The translations under genes were made by a program, and so were the position numbers. The notes under the pieces were generated by a model that made no database searches, was not told where the DNA came from, and saw only the letters and a program-made list of their open reading frames with translations. From NCBI GenBank assembly GCA_026018925.1, contig JAKSZU010000008.1, positions 61,713,027 to 61,777,026 on the forward strand: 64,000 nucleotides of DNA, in the 5' to 3' direction. The stretch comes from Tupaia tana (lineage: Eukaryota > Chordata > Mammalia > Scandentia > Tupaiidae). Shown one piece after another: positions 49,781-57,872 of the stretch (position 1 is its first letter; each line of letters opens with the position of its first letter).

Positions 49781-49794
49781 AAGAACACAATATA
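49781..49794. repeat. TSD, right copy, of HAL1-like element
   Basis: AAGAACACAATATA follows the A-rich tail directly and matches 47,448-47,461. Confidence 0.9.
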
Positions 49795-50378
49795 ACCCTT
49801 TTACTTGGCTTGGCAATTTTTTTTTTTTTTTTAATGAATTACTTTTCTCTTTCATGGCAAAAACTTTGTAGTTTCCTATTAAATGAGCAATGACTAGCAG
49901 CAGGAAATTTATGCTTGGAGATTATATATATATCTTTGGTTTCATTTTTTTCTCCTTAATTATTATGGGTTCATATCCCCACTCCTTTTGACCTGGGAGG
50001 TAGGAGAAGATGTCCTGAGTGGTATAAAATGACTTGGCAACCACTTTGGAAATAAAAGAAAAACCCTACTGATTTGAGATAGTCTACCAATAATATCTCA
50101 AGAATCATTTTTCTTCTGAGTTTTTACATGGCTTTCCTTAATATTGTTTCCTTTATTTGGAAGATAATCACATCTTCTTTCTAATTATTTCATTCAAATA
50201 TAGCATAAAAAGCTACTGAGGAGTAAGTCGAATGTTATTTTACCTAGAGAGGCAAGAGAAAAGAAAATGCAATTGGACTTGGTATGTTAGAAAACTGATT
50301 TCAGACATGAAATCCCCAAATACTTATGAATACTTAAGCAAATTTAATATATAATTAAGGTAAGACCTCAAATCATTG

Positions 50379-50393
50379 GGAAAAGGATTTTTT
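50379..50393. repeat. Target-site duplication, left copy, of composite element
   Basis: GGAAAAGGATTTTTT lies at the poly(A) end of the composite element and is repeated perfectly at 59,845-59,859. Its T-run merges with the poly(A) tail, so the inner boundary is uncertain by a few bases. Confidence 0.9.
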
Positions 50394-50424
50394 TTTTTTT
50401 TTTTTTTTTTCTCTTTTTTTTTTT
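50388..50424 (-). repeat. Poly(A) tail of composite element (poly-T on plus strand)
   Basis: A T-run from 50,388 to about 50,410, a CTC interruption and a second T-run precede the TATTATTATCC tail. This is the expected signature of target-primed reverse transcription for a minus-strand insertion. Confidence 0.9.
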
Positions 50425-50807
50425 TATTATTATCCATTTTTTGTTACATTGAATTACATATAACTTTACAGTGTATTACATTGCTTTTTCAAAAGGGAAT
50501 GCCATGCATGTCAGTCAGTACAGAGACATTAATCTCCCCACTTCAACATTCAATATCTTTCCTATGTATCCCCCAATCATTATTATTATTATTCTAATTA
50601 TTTTTTATGATAAACATGATTTTTTTTTTCTCCAACTATCAGATCATAAAGTTCCCAACAAGAGGGAACGTAGACTCCACTCAGGGCTGGACCAAGAGTG
50701 GGTCTCGTGCAGCCCCGCAAATGTAGGTGAATCTCCATGGAACACAGTTTCAGGAACGCGGCTCAGGGAAGCAGAGACGGCCATCAGCTGATGCAGCACG
50801 CGAGGCA
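50425..50807 (-). other. 3' tail of the composite element
   Basis: In sense orientation this begins just after the VNTR (near CAGCTGATGGCCGTCTC) and becomes A/T-rich, ending ATGGATAATAATAAAA before poly(A). It may be the 3' UTR of the L1 partner, needed for recognition by its reverse transcriptase, or a captured genomic sequence. I cannot assign it. No AATAAA hexamer is clear; ATAATAAAA is the nearest. Confidence 0.6.
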
Positions 50808-52107
50808 GACCCCGGCCACGGCTTGCAGGGTCAGAGCCCCGGCCACGGCACGCAGGGGCAGGCCCCGGCCACGGCTCGCAGGGCAGACCCCGGCCACGGC
50901 ACGCGGGGCAGACCCCGGCCACGGCTCGCAGGGTCAGAGCCCCGGCCCCGGCACGCAGGGTCAGAGCCCCGGCCACGGCACGAGGGGGCAGGCCCCGGCC
51001 ACGGCACGCGGGGCAGACCCCGGCCACGGCTCGCAGGGTCAGAGCCCCGGCCACAGCACGCAGGGGCAGGCCCCGGCCACGGCTCGCGGGGCAGACCCGG
51101 GCCACGGCACGCAGGGCAGACCCCGGCCACTGCTCGCGGGGCAGACCCCGGCCACGGCTCGCGGGGCAGACCACGGCCACGGCTCGCGGGGGCAGACCCC
51201 GGCCACGGCACGCAGTGTCAGAGCCCCGGCCACGGCACGCGGGGGCAGGCCCCGGCCACGGCACGCGGGGCAGACCCCGGCCACGGCTCGCAGGGTCAGA
51301 GCCCCGGCCACGGCACGCAGGGGCAGGCCCCGGCCACGGCTCGCGGGGCAGACCCGGGCCACGGCACGCAGGGCAGACCCTGGCCACGGCTCGCGGGGCA
51401 GACCCCGGCCACGGCACGCGGGGCTGGCCCCGGCCACGGCTCGCGGGGCAGACCACGGCCACGGCTCGCAGGGGCAGACCCCGGCCACGGCACGCAGTGT
51501 CAGAGCCCCGGCCACGGCACGCGGGGGCAGGCCCCGGCCACGGCACGCGGGGCAGGCCCCGGCCACGGCTCGCGGGGCAGGCCCCGGCCACGGCTCGCGG
51601 GGCAGACCCCGGCCACGGCACGCAGGGTCAGAGCCCCGGCCACGGCACGTGGGGGCAGGCCCCGGCCACGGCTCGCGGGGCAGACCCCGGCCACGGCACG
51701 CAGGGTCAGAGCCCCGGCCACGGCACGCAGGGTCAGAGCCCCGGCCACGGCACGAGGGGGCAGGCCCCGGCCACGGCACGCGGGGGCAGAGCCCGGGCCA
51801 CGGCACACGGGGCAGGCCCAGGCCACGGCTCGTTGGGCAGACCCCGGCCACGGCTCGCGGGGCTGGCCCCGGCCACGGCTCGCGGGGCAGACCCCGGCCA
51901 CGGCTCGCAGGGTCAGAGCCCCGGCCACGGTACGCGGGGGCAGGCCCCGGCCACGGCACGCGGGGCAGACCCCGGCCACGGCTCGCAGGGTCAGAGCCCC
52001 GGCCATGGCACGCAGGGGCAGGCCCCGGCCACGGCACGCGGGGCAGGCCCCGGCCACGGCTCGCGGGGGCAGAGCCCTGGCCACGGCACGCGGGGCAGAG
52101 CCCCAAT
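50808..52107 (-). repeat. GC-rich VNTR, about 50 units of 25-27 bp
   Basis: The plus-strand unit is CCCCGGCCACGGCACGCGGG followed by GCAGA, GCAGG or TCAGAG. Three interleaved unit types thus differ in their last bases and in CACG versus CTCG. I counted about 50 copies of the GGCCACGG core over about 1.3 kb. Longer stretches recur: 51,028 onward resembles 51,286 onward, and the rare CAGTGTCAG variant recurs at 51,213 and 51,495. This implies expansion by blocks of roughly 260-280 bp. Most units carry about four CpGs, making a dense CpG island. Frames are open on both strands only because the unit lacks stop triplets. Confidence 0.93.
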
Positions 52108-52249
52108 CGGGCCGGAACTTCAGAAGGGCACGTGGAGCGGAGCCCCCGCGCCCTGACCCCGCGCCCCAGCACGTGGAGTGGAGCCCCCGCGCCCGCCTCC
52201 CCAACCCCATGCGCCGGCACGCGGAGCGGAGCCCCCGACTGCCGCCCCT
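52108..52249 (-). repeat. GC-rich 42-48-bp repeats at the ORF1-VNTR junction
   Basis: Three related units carry the plus-strand core CACG(T/C)GGAG(C/T)GGAGCCCC near 52,130, 52,171 and 52,218. They are distinct from the 25-27-bp VNTR units next to them, and separate the VNTR from the ORF1 breakpoint at about 52,250. Confidence 0.75.
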
Positions 52250-52743
52250 GGACGTTTAATTGTATCTAGTACTTCTTGCATATTATTCTCAAAGTTTTGG
52301 GCCATTATCTCAGTCTTTATGGTGGACCTTTCTAGGCCAGCCATTTTCTCTTCTACATTAGAGATTCCATTTTCTGAATGATCTAGTCTGCTTTTAATAC
52401 TTTCAAGGAAGATTTTGACTTCTTGTATTATATCCTTCATCTCTAACAGCTCCATCTGATTCTTTTGTAAAGTGTGAAACTCCTCTTTTAGATCTTGCAT
52501 GAATTTCCTCACCTCCTAGAACTCTTCAACTCTTTTCTCCTTCCCCTTCAGCAGATCCTTGTCTCTCTTCTCTTTGCTCTCTGTTAGCTTTGCCATTATG
52601 AGTGATCTGAATTGTTTATCAGACATTTCCATGAATTCCCTTGAACTGTGTGTGGATGAAGAGGAGCTATCCGTTTCAATTGGAGGAGAGGCATTTTCCT
52701 GCTTCTCCATATTTCTTGTGGTCCTGCAGCGATTTCTGGTCAT
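52250..52743 (-). pseudogene. L1-type ORF1p 5' half, truncated and fused to VNTR
   Basis: Reading starts at the ATG at 52,741-52,743 (MTRNRCRTTRNMEKQENASP), a typical basic then Ser/Pro-rich L1 ORF1p N-terminus. A coiled coil with heptad-like leucines follows (KNQMELLEMKDIIQEV, LESIKSRLDHSENGISNVEE). Homology to L1 ORF1p stops at DTIKRP, exactly before the RRM that begins IRIIGIPEGEE in other copies, including the plus-strand element at 48.2 kb. From there the frame runs into the GC-rich segment and ends at TGA 52,120. One in-frame TAG at 52,516-52,518 splits the frame where the 47.5-kb element has a glutamine codon. No RNA-binding RRM or C-terminal domain remains. It is either non-coding or could at most encode a coiled-coil fragment. 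Confidence 0.85.
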
Positions 52744-52954
52744 CTGGTGGATGGTCGGTTTCTTCCCGAAATTTTGAAGATTAATACGAGGGTTGGGAAG
52801 TGTACAGAAAAGGAAGCAGAGAGAGGGAAACAATACCAACAACAACAAAAAACAGACAAGAAACAGAGAAAAAGAAGAGAAAAACTTTGGAATAAATCTA
52901 AAAAACAAAAATTAATATTCAAAAAATTTCAATAAAAATCAAAAATTAGAAAAC
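52744..52954 (-). other. Pyrimidine-rich leader between monomers and ORF1
   Basis: In sense orientation this is T/C-rich and runs up to the ORF1 ATG at 52,743. It contains TAATTTTTGTTTTTTAGATT, close to TAATTTTTGCTTTTTAGAAT of the 326-bp monomer core, so it may be a diverged monomer. It takes the place of the tether between monomers and ORF1 in mouse L1. The open frame running through it lacks an ORF1-like sequence until MTRNRCRTTRNM. Confidence 0.6.
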
Positions 52955-52980
52955 CGCGCGGCGCGCTAGCGCGCCGCGCG
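52955..52980. other. Perfect 26-bp CpG palindrome
   Basis: The left half reads CGCGCGGCGCGCT and the right half is its exact reverse complement, with no loop. It contains ten CpGs and sits within otherwise A/T-rich sequence. It lies exactly between the ORF1 leader and the first 326-bp monomer, which starts at 52,983. It may be a hairpin or cruciform former, a protein-binding site, or a relic of the joining event. I recognise no known element. Confidence 0.9.
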
Positions 52981-52982
52981 AA

Positions 52983-55900
52983 ATGTCTACATCTCAGGAG
53001 CCATGGAGCAGACTGTCTCTTGAAGAAGGGCTGTTCTGGGAGGAGGAGAGGGGATTATTAACAAAACAAAGGCCTAGGAGGGAGGGGCCAAAGGGCCCTG
53101 TAAGACGCCTCACCTTAAAAAATTCTAAAAAGCAAAAATTAAAAAAAAGACAGACAGACAGACAGACAGAGAGAGAGAGAGAGAGTGAGAGGTAGAGAGA
53201 GACCAAGATTGATTCAGAGACAGGAGATATGAAAGGGGTTTTCCTACCATGTGGGATTTTGTATGCTGGAGGCCCAGTTAGGAGTGGGACCTCTTCCTTC
53301 CTCCCAGCATGTCTACATCTCAGGAGCCATGGAGCAGACTGTCTCTTGAAGAAGGGCTGTTCTGGGAGGAGGAGAGGGGATTATTAACAAAACAAAGGCC
53401 TAGGAGGGAGGGGCCAAAGGGCCCTGTAAGACGCCTCACCTTAAAAAATTCTAAAAAGCAAAAATTAAAAAAAAGACAGACAGACAGACAGACAGAGAGA
53501 GAGAGAGAGAGTGAGAGGTAGAGAGAGACCAAGATTGATTCAGAGACAGGAGATATGAAAGGGGTTTTCCTACCATGTGGGATTTTGTATGCTGGAGGCC
53601 CAGTTAGGAGTGGGACCTCTTCCTTCCTCCCAGCATGTCTACATCTCAGGAGCCATGGAGCAGACTGTCTCTTGAAGAAGGGCTGTTCTGGGAGGAGGAG
53701 AGGGGATTATTAACAAAACAAAGGCCTAGGAGGGAGGGGCCAAAGGGCCCTGTAAGACGCCTCACCTTAAAAAATTCTAAAAAGCAAAAATTAAAAAAAA
53801 GACAGACAGACAGACAGACAGAGAGAGAGAGAGAGAGTGAGAGGTAGAGAGAGACCAAGATTGATTCAGAGACAGGAGATATGAAAGGGGTTTTCCTACC
53901 ATGTGGGATTTTGTATGCTGGAGGCCCAGTTAGGAGTGGGACCTCTTCCTTCCTCCCAGCATGTCTACATCTCAGGAGCCATGGAGCAGACTGTCTCTTG
54001 AAGAAGGGCTGTTCTGGGAGGAGGAGAGGGGATTATTAACAAAACAAAGGCCTAGGAGGGAGGGGCCAAAGGGCCCTGTAAGACGCCTCACCTTAAAAAA
54101 TTCTAAAAAGCAAAAATTAAAAAAAAGACAGACAGACAGACAGACAGAGAGAGAGAGAGAGAGTGAGAGGTAGAGAGAGACCAAGATTGATTCAGAGACA
54201 GGAGATATGAAAGGGGTTTTCCTACCATGTGGGATTTTGTATGCTGGAGGCCCAGTTAGGAGTGGGACCTCTTCCTTCCTCCCAGCATGTCTACATCTCA
54301 GGAGCCATGGAGCAGACTGTCTCTTGAAGAAGGGCTGTTCTGGGAGGAGGAGAGGGGATTATTAACAAAACAAAGGCCTAGGAGGGAGGGGCCAAAGGGC
54401 CCTGTAAGACGCCTCACCTTAAAAAATTCTAAAAAGCAAAAATTAAAAAAAAGACAGACAGACAGACAGACAGAGAGAGAGAGAGAGAGTGAGAGGTAGA
54501 GAGAGACCAAGATTGATTCAGAGACAGGAGATATGAAAGGGGTTTTCCTACCATGTGGGATTTTGTATGCTGGAGGCCCAGTTAGGAGTGGGACCTCTTC
54601 CTTCCTCCCAGCATGTCTACATCTCAGGAGCCATGGAGCAGACTGTCTCTTGAAGAAGGGCTGTTCTGGGAGGAGGAGAGGGGATTATTAACAAAACAAA
54701 GGCCTAGGAGGGAGGGGCCAAAGGGCCCTGTAAGACGCCTCACCTTAAAAAATTCTAAAAAGCAAAAATTAAAAAAAAGACAGACAGACAGACAGACAGA
54801 GAGAGAGAGAGAGAGTGAGAGGTAGAGAGAGACCAAGATTGATTCAGAGACAGGAGATATGAAAGGGGTTTTCCTACCATGTGGGATTTTGTATGCTGGA
54901 GGCCCAGTTAGGAGTGGGACCTCTTCCTTCCTCCCAGCATGTCTACATCTCAGGAGCCATGGAGCAGACTGTCTCTTGAAGAAGGGCTGTTCTGGGAGGA
55001 GGAGAGGGGATTATTAACAAAACAAAGGCCTAGGAGGGAGGGGCCAAAGGGCCCTGTAAGACGCCTCACCTTAAAAAATTCTAAAAAGCAAAAATTAAAA
55101 AAAAGACAGACAGACAGACAGACAGAGAGAGAGAGAGAGAGTGAGAGGTAGAGAGAGACCAAGATTGATTCAGAGACAGGAGATATGAAAGGGGTTTTCC
55201 TACCATGTGGGATTTTGTATGCTGGAGGCCCAGTTAGGAGTGGGACCTCTTCCTTCCTCCCAGCATGTCTACATCTCAGGAGCCATGGAGCAGACTGTCT
55301 CTTGAAGAAGGGCTGTTCTGGGAGGAGGAGAGGGGATTATTAACAAAACAAAGGCCTAGGAGGGAGGGGCCAAAGGGCCCTGTAAGACGCCTCACCTTAA
55401 AAAATTCTAAAAAGCAAAAATTAAAAAAAAGACAGACAGACAGACAGACAGAGAGAGAGAGAGAGAGTGAGAGGTAGAGAGAGACCAAGATTGATTCAGA
55501 GACAGGAGATATGAAAGGGGTTTTCCTACCATGTGGGATTTTGTATGCTGGAGGCCCAGTTAGGAGTGGGACCTCTTCCTTCCTCCCAGCATGTCTACAT
55601 CTCAGGAGCCATGGAGCAGACTGTCTCTTGAAGAAGGGCTGTTCTGGGAGGAGGAGAGGGGATTATTAACAAAACAAAGGCCTAGGAGGGAGGGGCCAAA
55701 GGGCCCTGTAAGACGCCTCACCTTAAAAAATTCTAAAAAGCAAAAATTAAAAAAAAGACAGACAGACAGACAGACAGAGAGAGAGAGAGAGAGTGAGAGG
55801 TAGAGAGAGACCAAGATTGATTCAGAGACAGGAGATATGAAAGGGGTTTTCCTACCATGTGGGATTTTGTATGCTGGAGGCCCAGTTAGGAGTGGGACCT

Positions 55901-57872
55901 CTTCCTTCCTCCCAGCATGTCTACATCTCAGGAGCCATGGAGCAGACTGTCTCTTGAAGAAGGGCTGTTCTGGGAGGAGGAGAGGGGATTATTAACAAAA
56001 CAAAGGCCTAGGAGGGAGGGGCCAAAGGGCCCTGTAAGACGCCTCACCTTAAAAAATTCTAAAAAGCAAAAATTAAAAAAAAGACAGACAGACAGACAGA
56101 CAGAGAGAGAGAGAGAGAGTGAGAGGTAGAGAGAGACCAAGATTGATTCAGAGACAGGAGATATGAAAGGGGTTTTCCTACCATGTGGGATTTTGTATGC
56201 TGGAGGCCCAGTTAGGAGTGGGACCTCTTCCTTCCTCCCAGCATGTCTACATCTCAGGAGCCATGGAGCAGACTGTCTCTTGAAGAAGGGCTGTTCTGGG
56301 AGGAGGAGAGGGGATTATTAACAAAACAAAGGCCTAGGAGGGAGGGGCCAAAGGGCCCTGTAAGACGCCTCACCTTAAAAAATTCTAAAAAGCAAAAATT
56401 AAAAAAAAGACAGACAGACAGACAGACAGAGAGAGAGAGAGAGAGTGAGAGGTAGAGAGAGACCAAGATTGATTCAGAGACAGGAGATATGAAAGGGGTT
56501 TTCCTACCATGTGGGATTTTGTATGCTGGAGGCCCAGTTAGGAGTGGGACCTCTTCCTTCCTCCCAGCATGTCTACATCTCAGGAGCCATGGAGCAGACT
56601 GTCTCTTGAAGAAGGGCTGTTCTGGGAGGAGGAGAGGGGATTATTAACAAAACAAAGGCCTAGGAGGGAGGGGCCAAAGGGCCCTGTAAGACGCCTCACC
56701 TTAAAAAATTCTAAAAAGCAAAAATTAAAAAAAAGACAGACAGACAGACAGACAGAGAGAGAGAGAGAGAGTGAGAGGTAGAGAGAGACCAAGATTGATT
56801 CAGAGACAGGAGATATGAAAGGGGTTTTCCTACCATGTGGGATTTTGTATGCTGGAGGCCCAGTTAGGAGTGGGACCTCTTCCTTCCTCCCAGCATGTCT
56901 ACATCTCAGGAGCCATGGAGCAGACTGTCTCTTGAAGAAGGGCTGTTCTGGGAGGAGGAGAGGGGATTATTAACAAAACAAAGGCCTAGGAGGGAGGGGC
57001 CAAAGGGCCCTGTAAGACGCCTCACCTTAAAAAATTCTAAAAAGCAAAAATTAAAAAAAAGACAGACAGACAGACAGACAGAGAGAGAGAGAGAGAGTGA
57101 GAGGTAGAGAGAGACCAAGATTGATTCAGAGACAGGAGATATGAAAGGGGTTTTCCTACCATGTGGGATTTTGTATGCTGGAGGCCCAGTTAGGAGTGGG
57201 ACCTCTTCCTTCCTCCCAGCATGTCTACATCTCAGGAGCCATGGAGCAGACTGTCTCTTGAAGAAGGGCTGTTCTGGGAGGAGGAGAGGGGATTATTAAC
57301 AAAACAAAGGCCTAGGAGGGAGGGGCCAAAGGGCCCTGTAAGACGCCTCACCTTAAAAAATTCTAAAAAGCAAAAATTAAAAAAAAGACAGACAGACAGA
57401 CAGACAGAGAGAGAGAGAGAGAGTGAGAGGTAGAGAGAGACCAAGATTGATTCAGAGACAGGAGATATGAAAGGGGTTTTCCTACCATGTGGGATTTTGT
57501 ATGCTGGAGGCCCAGTTAGGAGTGGGACCTCTTCCTTCCTCCCAGCATGTCTACATCTCAGGAGCCATGGAGCAGACTGTCTCTTGAAGAAGGGCTGTTC
57601 TGGGAGGAGGAGAGGGGATTATTAACAAAACAAAGGCCTAGGAGGGAGGGGCCAAAGGGCCCTGTAAGACGCCTCACCTTAAAAAATTCTAAAAAGCAAA
57701 AATTAAAAAAAAGACAGACAGACAGACAGACAGAGAGAGAGAGAGAGAGTGAGAGGTAGAGAGAGACCAAGATTGATTCAGAGACAGGAGATATGAAAGG
57801 GGTTTTCCTACCATGTGGGATTTTGTATGCTGGAGGCCCAGTTAGGAGTGGGACCTCTTCCTTCCTCCCAGC
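52983..57872 (-). repeat. 326-bp tandem monomer array (15 copies)
   Basis: Fifteen head-to-tail units start at 52,983 and then every 326 bp to 57,547, with no difference seen between copies. Each consists of a 54-bp left part and a 60-bp right part shared with the 114-bp monomer. These flank a 212-bp core with GACA and GA microsatellite tracts and an A-rich block. In sense orientation the core is a long pyrimidine tract ending TTTTTAG, then AAGGTGAGG, which resembles a splice donor. The position between the short array and the ORF1 leader suggests the inner part of an L1-like 5' UTR. Confidence 0.95.

Noticed and set aside
50644..52269. Long overlapping open frames on both strands (up to 510 residues) rich in Gly, Arg, Pro and Ala
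   Set aside because: They are translations of the 25-27-bp GC-rich VNTR, open in several frames at once because the unit lacks stop triplets. There is no conserved domain, and they cross element module boundaries.
52983..57759. Repeated 70-residue frames, one per 326-bp monomer on each strand
   Set aside because: They are identical shadows of the monomer. Low-complexity Arg/Glu or Ser/Leu tails come from the GACA/GA tract.
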